DNA from: Myxocyprinus asiaticus
Taxonomy: Eukaryota; Chordata; Actinopteri; Cypriniformes; Catostomidae
DNA: 64,000 nt
Assembly (NCBI RefSeq): GCF_019703515.2
Contig: NC_059365.1
Coordinates: 34,925,501 to 34,989,500 of the forward strand
Reading direction: 5' to 3'
Part shown: positions 44,816 through 55,682 of the stretch, in pieces
Layout of the letters: each line of letters begins with the position of its first letter
Numbering within the stretch: position 1 is the stretch's first letter
Program-made: the position numbers and the translations under genes
Notes under the pieces: generated by a model
What the model was told of the DNA's origin: nothing
Databases searched by the model: none
The model's input: the letters and a program-made list of their open reading frames with translations, nothing else

Positions 44816-45560
44816 ACATCACATTCCAAGCCCAAGTCCAGCCAGCAGCACAAAAAGTTTCTACCAATAACAAGTACTAACCCTAAAATCACAATAACTC
44901 ATGTTGCAAAAAGTAAAAAAAAAGTACAAAAACACAAATATATATTCCAGTTTATCCTGCCGAAAAATGTTCTTCCTATCAGATATATACTTTTATGATA
45001 TATTGTAAATGTCATGTTCTGACGGTAATGTGTTGGATGTAGCTCTATGCTGACTGCCGGGGGGCACTCCATCTCGTTTCCTTGAATCCCTCCCAATGAA
45101 ACGAGACCTGCCCCCCATCGTGACTATTTGTATTTGTGTACCTGCATTTCTATAAGTGTAATAGATGTTTCGAATCTTCCAATAGCAAATTGGGGGTTAA
45201 AATATCTTCGAGCAAATATGATATATATAGCTCTGTGCAATGCCTGTTTGTGGGATTTTATTTTCTTATTTTTTTATTTAATATTGAAGCAAGTTATTTA
45301 AAGTTTTTGAAGTAAGAGTTTTATACGTAGTAACTTTATAGTTGCTTGTGATATCATTCCAGTGGATTATTTGTTAGAATTGGGCAATTTGTATCTGTTT
45401 GTGTATGTATGCGTTTGTCTACTGGAGAAGTAAGTGTAAATGTGTCTTGAAATGTTTATGGATGTCAGGTCAATATGTGCTTTACAATGCTGGAAATGTC
45501 AATATTAAGATTTCTGTGTCATTCAAGACAAGTATGTAAATAAAATTAAAAAAAAAACGA
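44816..45560 (+). other. sncb: sncb 3' UTR
   Basis: A T-rich, repeat-poor stretch follows the stop codon and ends in a canonical AATAAA at 45539-45544 and an A-rich segment. Confidence 0.7.
45539..45544 (+). terminator. sncb: sncb poly(A) signal
   Basis: AATAAA about 725 bp past the stop codon, followed by an A-rich stretch. It is the first canonical hexamer at a reasonable distance. Confidence 0.6.
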
Positions 45561-45655
45561 AGAAAAAAAGACTCCATCCACTTTATTATTTTTATTTCTT
45601 CCACCAAAATTAAAGTCTGTTTACTTCACATATGGGGAATACACTATGATGTTGT

Positions 45656-45893
45656 CGACATTTTAGAATAATAATAAAAAATTCTTCAAAACTTTGAAAT
45701 GACACAAATGGAAGGATATGAGTATAAAATACTACTACTACTACTAATAATAATAATAATAATAACAATAAAAATATATATTTTTGTATGGAAATTTACA
45801 CATCTGCACAATTTATTTGTTTCCAAATAATGTTTAGCATTTATGCATAAGTCTTTGTCAAAAGGTAATGAAAAACTTTTGACTGGTAATATA
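45656..45893 (-). repeat. Fragment of the Tc1-type MITE seen at 40407
   Basis: Contains acattttagaataataataa, then atgacacaaatggaaggata and a decayed end (gaaaaacttttgactggtaa), in the opposite orientation to the copy at 40407. Confidence 0.5.
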
Positions 45894-46163
45894 ATAGATT
45901 TAATGAGTTGTGAATAGGCTTGCAGACAGACATTGCACCCAGAGAGACAAACACAAGGAGAGTCACCCCATTCCTACCCTCTCTTCCCTCCGTTATCAAC
46001 AGGATGTCTGGCTGTGTCTCCAGAACAGAACATAGTGTTCTACACACATGCTGAGCCAAGCAGAATGGGTGTAGTGCCATGGCAGATCTCTCATAGCTGG
46101 AATACCTGCATAAGCCGGGCACCATTGATGGATTAGCATGTGTAATCACAGAGGAATGTGGTG

Positions 46164-46215
46164 CCCTCTGGCAGCAGAGGGTATTTAAGGGCCCCCACTG
46201 CCAATGTCCCACTTA
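46164..46215 (+). promoter_or_regulatory. Core promoter of the ADIRF-like gene
   Basis: A TATA-like box (TATTTAAG, 46182-46189) lies about 70 bp upstream of the start codon, giving an expected start of transcription near 46210. Directly upstream is a perfect 7-bp inverted repeat with a 4-base gap (CCCTCTGgcagCAGAGGG, 46164-46181), which also resembles half of a CTCF site. The assignment is inference. Confidence 0.5.
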
Positions 46216-46255
46216 CGCCAAGCCAGAAGGACTGTAATTATATGTGGTCAGTGTC

Positions 46256-47480
46256 ATGGCATCCTTTAAGAAGTCTCTGGAGGGTCTAAAGAGCACCACA
46301 CAGTCAGCCACTAAAGGCGTCACTGACAGTGCAGGTACTGATGATTATACAAGGTCCATTTGGGCTGTGACTTAAATATTTGGTAACTTTTATTTTCAGT
46401 TTAGGAAAGAAAAGCAGTTTTTACCTCATATGTGGTTTTATAGTGCTACTGAATGATTGAGAAGAAATCTGAACATCAAAAGGGCTTTTAAGAGATTTAA
46501 TTATTTAATCATAAATGTTTAATGCAAATGGTAAAAAGTACAAATAAATTAGATATTAGAATAGAAGAAATTAAAAATAATTTAAAATGTAACAATTTTT
46601 ATTTAAAATGTAGCAAAATAATAACAGCATATATACAGTATGTTTTATTATTATTTGTATTAAGAAAATATTTAAAAGATATGACAGTATGTTTGTCAAT
46701 TTTACCATGATGCATTAAGTTTGGATTATGTTATAATTTTGGGGAGATTTTGTTGCTGTAATTTAGAGACCTTTGTCGGTGTGTGTGGAAAAACATCCAG
46801 CATGTTTGATCTTGTTATTTTAGTGCAGGCAGCACAAGATGCTGTGCACCAGGTGGCAGAATCCTCCAAAGAAACTACCAGTATAGGTAAGAAAGAGCTG
46901 CTAACTGTGTCTGTGTTATATACTGTGAATATGTACAGATAAAGATACACATCTACTTAAGAATGGATGTGCATTGATTGTCCACAATCTCAGCAGTATT
47001 GTTCTTGAAACTGAATACACTGCTAGTCATTTATTTATGACAGTGCCCTAAAATCAACCATTTCGATTTAGATTTGTATTCAAATCTAATTCAAATTTTA
47101 AATTTAAATTTTAAAAATGTATTTGTTTGTATATCAATTTGAATATTCTGCTGGCCATTTTTTTTATTATTATTATTATTATTATATTGCCATAATGTCT
47201 AAAATCCAACATTTGAATTTAGATTTAGAATTTTAAATGTACATTTTAAAACATATATTTATTAATGTATTTGTTTTTTGTACCATGTTTTGCACGCCAA
47301 TATGCAAATGATACCTTAAAATAACTCTCTCCTTCTGTGTGTGTGTCTGTGTGTGGGCGTTTGTATATACACACAGTTGCTGAGGAGGCGTCCAGACAAA
47401 CACAGTCTGCTATAGGCACAACTGCAGACAAAGCTTCAGACACCATAAAGGAGTTTGGACACAAAATGAGTTCTAAATAA
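46256..47480 (+). CDS. adirf: ADIRF-like small helical protein, three exons
   Basis: Exons 46256-46334, 46824-46886 and 47377-47480, all with AG/GT borders and phase 1 joins, giving 81 residues. The protein starts MASFKKSLEGLKSTTQSATK and is almost entirely Ala/Thr/Lys/Glu-rich and helix-like. Its end, TTADKASDTIKEFGHKMSSK, parallels the C-terminus of human ADIRF (TANQASDTFSGIGKKFG), and the length is close (76 residues in human). ADIRF is described as a nuclear/cytosolic promoter of adipogenic transcription; its biochemical role is not defined. Human ADIRF is next to SNCG, which supports the call. It could instead be a fish-specific paralogue. The start codon follows a TATA-like box by about 70 bp. 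Confidence 0.65.
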
Positions 47481-47905
47481 ATTCTGCACTGCCCAAACAA
47501 TCCGACATTATTATTATTTTTTTTTTTTTTTTTTATCAAAATTGCAAAAACTTGTATTAATTTGTATTTTTTTATTTAAAGAAACACAACACATTGATTA
47601 GCTATGAATGTAACAGACAACAAAATGTTTACACTTCATGCAGTTCCTTTGCAGGTTATTACATTAAGATTTAATTTTAGTTTAATTGTTCATAATGGCA
47701 AATTCCGACAGCTGTTAAAAGACGCAAATGCTTTGAAAATACACTTTACATTCCATTTCTCTGTCACTTTGTCTCCTTATATACATCCTACAAGTACATT
47801 ACTGTTCTTTTGGAGTTAGATGCTATGCTAGCTCTTGTGATCAGCATATTCATTCATTTCTTCATGAAATACATGAAATGAATAAAGACTCATTTGAAGA
47901 CTAAC
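47481..47905 (+). other. 3' UTR of the ADIRF-like gene
   Basis: Ends at the poly(A) signal AATAAA (47881-47886). A T-run of about 19 lies at 47516-47534. Confidence 0.6.
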
Positions 47906-48142
47906 AACAAAATAATTCCAGTGAAATGAGATGTTCACTGAGGATATATACTACATCCACTACCAAACCCCTTTATGTTTTTGTCTCTGTTCCCAGAGGA
48001 GGTATCTGAGGAGGGGGTGATGACATGTTGCTATTGCAACATAACACAGAGTGAAAGAAGTTTCTTTCAAAAGAAACCTATGGCAGATAGATCCTGCTGT
48101 GGATGTCAAGAGATGATCCTTTTGATTATGAACAATAATCCC

Positions 48143-48385
48143 TTAAAGGGATAGTGCACAACCCCCCCCCCCCCCACCCAATTTACTCTTTGAACACAAA
48201 AGGAGATGTTAGGCAGAATGACCTAAGCCTAAGTCACCATTCACTTTCTTTGTATGGAAAGATTATTTAATGAAAATTAATGGTGACTGAGGCTGTCAGA
48301 CTCTAACATCTGGCATACCACCTCATTTTGTGTTCGATGGAAGAAAGTCATATGGGTTTGGAACAACATAAGGTTGAGTAATCTC
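48143..48385. mobile_element. TTAA-ended MITE, copy 5 (right end lost)
   Basis: Left TTAAAGGGATAGTGCACAACC followed by a C-run. The interior (cacaaaaggagatgttaggc) resembles copy 2. The right terminus is missing after ataaggttgagtaa. Confidence 0.55.
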
Positions 48386-49756
48386 TTGAGCATCTTTATT
48401 CAAATGTGTTACACAGGGCACCTTGAATCCAGTAGTGTTCATCAAATCAATTTTAATAAACATAGCAGCATAGTAATGATTGTGTAACATTGCTGGCATT
48501 ATTCAGATACTTTTTTGGTTACCACTTGCCATTCATCAGTCATTTTATTGAAATGTAGAATTACACAAACTAAGGATCTGAAGTACATACGTAGCTAACA
48601 TATTCATTATGCATGCATTTGCCCTAAAGATTAACTTCCTTGTCAAAGGGCACTGCTAGCAGTCGGCTCTATAGCAAGCTGAGTTGTCAAAAGATGATCT
48701 GGAGCTCTCACCCTTAAAAATATATGTGGAGAATGCTCCTGCAGATTTGAGGAGGTGGAAAGGATCAGGTTCTTTATGTTAAACCTGCCATGAGAGCCAG
48801 CTACTAAGCCCATAGTACCTTATTACATGTGCTGTCCAAGGTGCTGAAAAGACTTAAGACAGCATGATTTTAGACAGTTGGAGAGACGAATAATCAGCCA
48901 GGTTTGGAAGAAATGTATTTCAGAGTCATTCATTTGAAAATGCACACCATTTGCTTTTATTTTGTTTAATTGAAACATGTTTTGATTTACCAATTTTATA
49001 ACTAATGCACTGAATCCTGTTAAATCTTTTAAGTAAAGCACTGGCAGCTGTGGTTGCCAGAAATTCACAGTGAAAAATACAGTGACCATGTTTCAGGCAT
49101 TACGGGATGTCATTTTGATGCCTGTGCATTTTTCAGTTCTCTACTGTATAAATCATTATATGGCCATTATGTAAAGACAGTGCACAGTGTCACTCACACA
49201 AACACAAAACAAGATCAAGAAAACACACATGACACTAAAATAATCCAACAAACACCAACTAAACAACATATAATGTAACATAAAACACCCCAATGTACAT
49301 AGAGTAACTGATATTTAAAAAAATAAAAAATAAGAAGAAACATAAATATTTAAATAAAATAAAATAAAATGTGATGAGTCAGGCAGGTTTTTCTGCCAAT
49401 GGCAAATTTTTGTTTTTCAACATTATTCTAACAATAGCTTTAAAGTAAATGTATCGTCTTGTAAACACATAATATACATTTTCACCATTGACAATAAGGT
49501 AAATCATACTTTTACTTCTATAAAACATACTGTATATTTTTACAAAATTTTACCAGAACATTACATGTATTTCCTTAAATAAAATATATTTTTTTCACCT
49601 TTCACCTTCACCATGGTAACCAATATTTTTTTTTTTTTTTTTTTTTTTTTTACTGTGGCATTTTTACTTTTATTTATTAATATTCTTTTCGTTAAAAATA
49701 CATTCTTTTTCTACATTGTAATTTTAAGGAAAAAGGAAAAAGTATATGTATAGGTT
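48386..49756. other. Intergenic, no gene seen
   Basis: Between the ADIRF-like gene and gprin1. No supported gene. A T-run of about 26 lies at 49627-49652. Confidence 0.5.
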
Positions 49757-49929
49757 TTGCAGCATGACTGTTTTATGAAATGAGCGTCTCCCGAACAGAC
49801 ATTCAAAAATCATAATTTTTCATATGAATCTACCAAGGAAGTCTATAATACCTGGAAATATCTATCTAATAATATTTGCGATTTAAATGTTGCTTGCAAT
49901 AAATTTCGTTTCGTCAGGGTACACGGTTA

Positions 49930-50377
49930 TGCTGCGTTCCATTCAAGTTGTATGAGGGATATTCCTACTTGATATCTCCGACCATAAATGCATTCCATTC
50001 CCGTTCGTTTAGCAGGGGTTTGACTCTCATTAGAGATGTCTCCTAGCAACCCAACTGACAAACAATGCTGCAGCGCTACATTTGTGCTTCAGGTGTACGA
50101 TTATCAAAAGAGATTATAATGTTTTATACACCTGTTTCTGCAGCAGGCGTTTGTTAAACAAGTTTTAATATCATGTAATGTGGAAACAAACTCATTTATC
50201 AATATTACTTAATAAAGTGAATGTTTATCACTTACTTTGTATATCTCCCTGAGTGTCCACATTTTTGTGTGACTACAAGTCTACAAGTTGTAATTCTGAC
50301 TTAAAGATGCATTCCACTGCACTTTTCCTAGCAGGAAGTTGTAAAATCCGACTTTCCCAGTTGAATGGAACGCAGCA
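49930..50377. mobile_element. MITE with TGCTGCGTTCC ends
   Basis: The terminal inverted repeat TGCTGCGTTCCATTCAA (49930-49946) is exactly complementary to 50361-50377. It is flanked by TTA (49927-49929) and CTA (50378-50380). The empty site in copy A reads cgattactttt, so a 3-bp TTA target, as used by PIF/Harbinger elements, fits. A 2-bp TA is an alternative. Confidence 0.8.
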
Positions 50378-50584
50378 CTACTTTTCAAAACTTGATCCAA
50401 CACTGAATGCTCAAGCAGCCTAATTTACGCTTAGAAAACTCCTGATGTTGCTATAGCGTCTGGGAACGTGATGTCAGCAACGCAATGCATGTTGGGACTT
50501 TAGGACACGGAAGCGGTGGTGGATACTGTGTTGAATTGGAAATAGACGGTATAGTTTGTATTATACAGATAAAAATACATAACA

Positions 50585-52230
50585 ATGGTGAATGCTTGTT
50601 GTGTAACTAACTGCCATAATCGCACTCATGACCGGCATGGAAACCGTATTTCAAATGGAGTGCGATTTTTCAGCTTTCCCGCCTGGAAACAACACGTTGG
50701 ATCTCAGGTCTCCGAGTTAACAAAGCGGCTTCGCATGGCATGGGTAGCAGCAGTAAGATGGAAAAACATCACCTTCAACAACATTCCCCGACACATGTTT
50801 GTTTGTTCACGGCATTTTCACAAAGGTAAGATATAATCAAAGCACATCTAACTGTTTTTGTTGTTTCCGCTAGCAATGCAAACATGGCGTAGAGTTGTTG
50901 CTATACCGCTAACTTTGCACTAGTAACTGGCTGCATAGCTACATAACTAATCAAATAAATTCGGCCTTTTCTTTTTAGGCAAACCAGCCTATGAAATGCT
51001 AGAGTGTGATCCTGACTGGGTACCATCATTACATCTCGGGCACACAGAAGTTAAAGCAACGCACTCTGGGCGGTTTAACCAGAGAAAACAGAGACAGCAA
51101 GCTGTCACAGGGAATAACGCTGCACCTGCACCACTTGATCTAGCTGGCCAGAGACCAGAGATGGATGAAGCTGCAACACCAGATGGTGCATCACAGATGG
51201 ATGACACTGGTTCAAAAGACAACACTGCAGAACAGCAGGAATGTCTTTTTTGTAGCTGCAGGCGTGTCGAAATTAACCGCTTGTTGAAGGAGAACAGGAG
51301 ACTGAAGGAAGAGCTCTCTCAAAAGAAGATGGAGGAGGATTTCTTAAAAGATGATGACGTGAAGGTCAGGTACTACACTGGGCTTCCATGTTTTGCGGTT
51401 CTGATGGGTGTGCTGACACAGCTTCTTCCCTGCCTGCCACAGACCGGCCGAAAACTTTCACCTTTTCAGATGCTCCTCTCAACTCTGATGTGCCTGAGGC
51501 TGAATCTGCCAATCCAGCACATTGCATACCTGTTCTCTGTGGCTCGAAAGACTTTGTCCACCACATTCAGAGATACCATAGGTACAATGTTTACACATCT
51601 CAAACCCTTGGTGCACTGGCCAGAGAGGCATTGCTTGCAAACCACCATGCCACATCAGTTTGTAGAGGCTTTTGGCAATCGTGTAGCAGTTATTGTGGAC
51701 TGCTTTGAAATTCGCATTGAATGAGCATCAAATCTCAAAGCTAGAGCGCAGACATTTTCCCACTACAAACACCAGCACACCATAAAATATCTCATTGGCA
51801 TTACACCACGGGAGCTATCTCTTTCATTTCCCAAGGGCGGAGAGGTCGTGTCAGTGACAAGCATGTGACTGAGAATAGTGGCCTTCTTAATAAACTATTG
51901 CCTGGGGACTTGGTGTTGGCAGATCGCGGATTTGACATCAGAGACAGTGTTGGACTGATGTGTGCAGAAGTGAAAATACCTGCATTCACAAGAGGATACA
52001 GCCAGCTGGATGCAAAAGATGTAGAGGAGACATGCCAGATAGCTCACCTCAGGGTTCACGTGGAGAGGTTGATTGGATGTGTACGCACAAAGTACACCAT
52101 ACTAAGTGGAATTGTACCAGTGAGCATGGTACTACCATGTCAAGGTGAGGACATGACATTCCTTGACAAGATTGTGACTGTATGCTGTGCCTTGACTAAT
52201 ATGTGCCCTAGCGTTGTTATGAAACCATAA
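50585..52230 (+). pseudogene. THAP-DDE transposase (ISL2EU type), two exons, broken
   Basis: Exon 1 (50585-50825) encodes a THAP DNA-binding finger: Cys residues in NACCVTNC, Trp in MAWVAAVRW, and the closing PRHMFVCSRHF. It splices (gtaagata / ctttttag) to exon 2 at 50979 (GKPAYEMLECDPDWVPS). A coiled-coil-like stretch (INRLLKENRRLKEELSQKK) follows at 51275. The DDE domain has the first Asp in VIVDCFEI (about 51700), the second in LVLADRGFD (51910) and the Glu in RVHVERLIG (52060). There is a TGA at 51722-51724, where relatives have a sense codon before SNLKARAQT, and a +1 frameshift near 51840. The residues all survive, so it died recently. Confidence 0.85.
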
Positions 52231-52720
52231 ACTATGACATTAAACATGTTCACTATGCATGAACAGCATATCCTGCGTTATCAGTGTAATTCATGTTGCA
52301 TACCACCTGTTACCATAATAAATGACAAAGTAGTTCAATTCTGTATCTCTTTATTTGTGTATCATGACACACTGAGGTAAATGTGTACAGTTTACAGTAA
52401 CTGATACAACATACAAAACAGGTAAGTGGCAGTGTAACCTTAACAACACATAAAACGGTAATTTTAAGTTAAATAGAAAAAAAAACATTGCACCTAAAAG
52501 TTCAGTGCTACTGTAGTGCAAATACAACAGGTATAAGAGGTAACAGCGGTGTAACCTTCAAGTATCAAGAACACAGATAACAAGGCAATAAGTAAACGCG
52601 TTAAATAGAAAACTAAAAATGAAAACCTATTGGAACATTACATGAAAATGTAAATACAATACTGTCCAGTAATTAAAAAGAACTATAAATACAAAAACAC
52701 ACTTGTGCTCCAATGTTTCA
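52231..52720. other. Shared 3' region between the two transposon genes
   Basis: Both genes converge here. An ataataaatgac-type signal at about 52316 could end the transposase transcript. Nothing else is seen. Confidence 0.5.
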
Positions 52721-54906
52721 GTGTGTGCAGGAGGCACAGAACCATAACTCGCTTTCTGAAGGTGCCAGACTGAGTCCCACACAGCTGAGGTGGAACCACT
52801 GGACTGCACAGTTTTCGTTTTCACAAGCCACCATGTCATCCTGGTCTTCAGGCCCTCTGCAAATGCACCAGAGTATTTTTATGTGCCTGTGTTCTTGCCC
52901 TTTTTGTGTGAGATGGCTGTAACTCTGTTGAAACAGGTGTCTTTGTGGAGGCTGGTCGAGTATAGAAACACGACACAAGCTCAGGTAGTGAAACTTTGTG
53001 GAAGAACTCCTGTGCTCTCTTTAGAATTGTTTTCCAGTAGTCCGCATCCGGTAAGACCCGAACCACAGCACAATCATTCGCCGTCCACACAACAAAGTCA
53101 CAAAACTGTGACCCAGTAACAAAGATCTGTGTTTTTACTTGGCTGTAGTACTTGTGTGTCTGTTTCAAGTGTAACTTCCCATCAGTTAGCTGGAGACAGA
53201 AGTTGCTGTCATCTGCACAGGCCTGCAGGATGGAGTTGTTGCAGTACTTAAATGTGCATTTAATTTCCAGACAGCCTTTCCCACAACATGTGCAGTGAAT
53301 GAGCCCGTCAGGTGATGCCCCAACCTCAGGAAATAATGGATTTATTATGAATCCACACTGCTCCACTTTCAGGTTCCTGTGCTGGGGTGCTGTCAATGTG
53401 ACATAGGTCTGCCTTTCTGTTTCTTCATTGTCTATCCCCCATCTGATGGCAGCTGAGGTTGCTGTTTTTTTGGGATAGCACACTCTTGACACAGTTGATG
53501 TAGCTGGTTTGTCAACACTAGTGGACATAACGGTATGCATATTGGAAGCTGTTATTCTTTCTGCTCTTGATGTGTACCAAGCAGGCGATCGATGTTGCAG
53601 TCTCTTCTGAGCTTCCACTGTAGCTGCCTGTGTCTCTGTTACCGCTACCAGGTGTGTGATGATGTTGCAATGCTGGAGCAGGACAGGTAGTTCGCATCCA
53701 TCCTTTCCTGGGTCATGAAGGTGCAGTAGGGACTTTGGCACTACATGTGGCTTAACAGGGTCTGTATAATGATGGTGGTTCTCCTCAATCCCAGAAAGAC
53801 AAACAGCCTTGCTGTGAGTGTGCAAAATCTGAAGCAGGGGTGACAGGTCTGAAAGTGTGGGCTTATGCCCACAAGGACTTGCAGAGCCAAAACAAGTACG
53901 TATCCCTGACATTCCTCTCTCCCCATTGATGCACTTGTCGAGTGCCACCCTCTTAGCTGCACTAGAGGAGAAGTCAATCTTGTAGCCCACCTCTGCTTGG
54001 ACCTTGTCAACACTAGCCGGTATCATCCAGTAGGCTGGAATGTCAGTGACAGTCTTGGTCCCCTGTATCCGGACTGCTGCTTCAATTTTAAACAGGAGAG
54101 CCCCAACATGTGTGCAAGACTCTGCTATGCCAGCCATGCATGTGCAGTATGCACACTCCACTTGGCCACTGGAGCTGAGGATCAGCCATGGCTTGAGTGG
54201 AGGTTCATTTAGGCGTTGAGAGTGCAAAACCTAAGATATAAAAATATACTGAAATAAGTATAAAATGAATAATAAAACACAATAAAAATATCTCTAATCA
54301 TCTATGTTATATGAACAGGGCTCACACTAAACATCAAACTCAGAATGTAGTCCACAATGTGCAGAAACAACAACAAAAAAAAGGTTTTAAGTTTGAAAGT
54401 TTTAGTTTAGTAGTTTTAAAAGTTAGAATTTTAGATAGATCGATAATACACAGATTGATCGATGATACACAGATAGATAGATAGATAGATAGATAGATAA
54501 GAATGTGGCCTAAGTGAAAAACAAACTGTCATTACTAAATGTGCTGCTGATGAAAATGATGAAGTTTAGAGTGGTGAAAGAGGTGTGTGTTTGTTACATA
54601 CCTTTGTGCGAACAACCGTTTTCTGGTTGTTGACACGGAAAATCTGCAGGTCCTGCACCCATCCATTTGTGAACTGCAGGTGGGCCTCGAGAGATTTATA
54701 ATTTCTAAATTGCTCATATGTGTACACACTGACACCACATCCGGGAAGGTTACGTGCGGTAGCTCGTTAAGATCATCGGACCCCTTTTTGTGTTCGTACG
54801 GTTCGAGCCCGATGATTTCCTTGATTTTTTGTAAGTACCGCAACTTTGCTTCCTTGTTGAGCTTTTCTCTATATAGAATCTTGCACTTGGTCTTCGTTCG
54901 GTCCAT
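52718..54906 (-). pseudogene. SWIM / YqaJ nuclease / PHD protein of the ISL2EU element
   Basis: Exon 1 is 54906-54602 (MDRTKTKCKILYREKLNKEA...). After VVSV the frame must shift by one to read VYTYEQFRNYKSLEAH up to the donor aaag|gtatgt. Exon 2 starts at 54231 (VLHSQRLNEPPLKPW) and is open for 459 codons from the Met at 54227. A SWIM zinc finger (C28-x-C30 ... C38-x-H40 counted from that Met) is followed by a YqaJ/lambda-exonuclease-type domain with SPAWYTSRAERITASN (214 on), the metal-binding Asp in GASPDGL (D307), the E-x-K pair in CLEIKC (E321, K323) and QVKTQ (363 on). A PHD finger (ILWCICRGPEDQDDMVAC ... WFHLSCVGL ... WFCASC) is encoded at 52870-52720 but in another frame, after a shift near 52950. 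Its role in transposition is unknown; end processing is an inference. Confidence 0.8.
54471..54500. repeat. (GATA)n microsatellite
   Basis: Seven GATA units in the intron of the YqaJ gene, with related gatcgata-type text just before. Confidence 0.8.
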
Positions 54907-55682
54907 TATTGTTTTGTGTTTTTTTCTGTTTATTATCGCTGTATACTAATATCTGATAACTGATGAGCATGTCCTAAAACATGGCGGGAACTACCCAGAA
55001 TGCAATGCGTAGTGGCGTAGTTTCCCAAGCTATAACAATGCAAAAAGCACTTACCAAATTACTTGAAGTGAAAATCAGTCCTCCTTTCCTGTTTAATAAA
55101 TTAAGCAATCACACGGTCATGCAGAACATCTCAGGTTTGTAAATCCATAAGGATCTCTTTCTCAGTGGCGATAGCGGCAGTAATGACAGTTGACTGGTCA
55201 GCAAGATCTCGCGCTCTCCGCTTTCAAATTACGTCACTTGAAGCGTGATTGCGTCACTCAAGCCAGCTAGAAGGCCTCGACCGGGACATATCCTAAAGAT
55301 CACACCCACCAAGAACAAATAAATCAGTCTGATTGGCTGATGAATCTGATAATCTGACTTTAGTTGCTCATTCATTTGCACTGTTGAGGGATTCTGAAGT
55401 AATTTCGAAGGCCTGAGGGGGTGGAGATCAAACTCACGTGCTGCTTCGGGCATGCGATTTGTGAAAGAGTTGTCACACTTTGCTTGTAAGCATCAAGGAA
55501 TCAATTCTGACTGGATAAACTTTTTGTTTTTCTCTGTTTGTTTGTAGATTAATTAAGAGTGGAAAGCAATTAAAAATGCATAGACAAAAAGGTTATTGAG
55601 AGTGAAAGGATGAAAAATATGTATATATTTGGCATGTTAGGCCAGCAGAGAAGACTTTGCTGGCCCTGAGAATTCGCCACTG

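Larger units (their letters stand above)
50455..55031. mobile_element. ISL2EU-type DNA transposon with two convergent genes
   Basis: A 4577-bp element. The ends AGCGTCTGGGAA and TTCCCAAGCT are short imperfect inverted repeats, extended by similar text inside (gcaatgcatgttgggac against gcattgcattctgggta). The target duplication is AT (50453-50454 and 55032-55033), proven by the empty site gatgttgctataacaa at about 38582-38597. It carries a + strand THAP-DDE transposase gene and a - strand SWIM/YqaJ/PHD gene, the pair described for the ISL2EU (IS4EU) superfamily. Lesions in both genes make it non-autonomous now. Confidence 0.85.
49757..55682. mobile_element. hAT-like repeat, copy B, split by two transposons
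   Basis: The parts 49757-49929, 50378-50454 and 55032-55682 together align with copy A at 38350-39000. Its right end GAATTCGCCACTG (55670-55682) is the complement of the CAGTGGC left end in copy A. The left end is missing. The two interrupting elements are described separately. Confidence 0.7.

Noticed and set aside
45841..46212. 123-codon minus-strand frame at the ADIRF-like promoter
   Set aside because: No motif or splice support, and it overlaps the promoter of the gene on the other strand.
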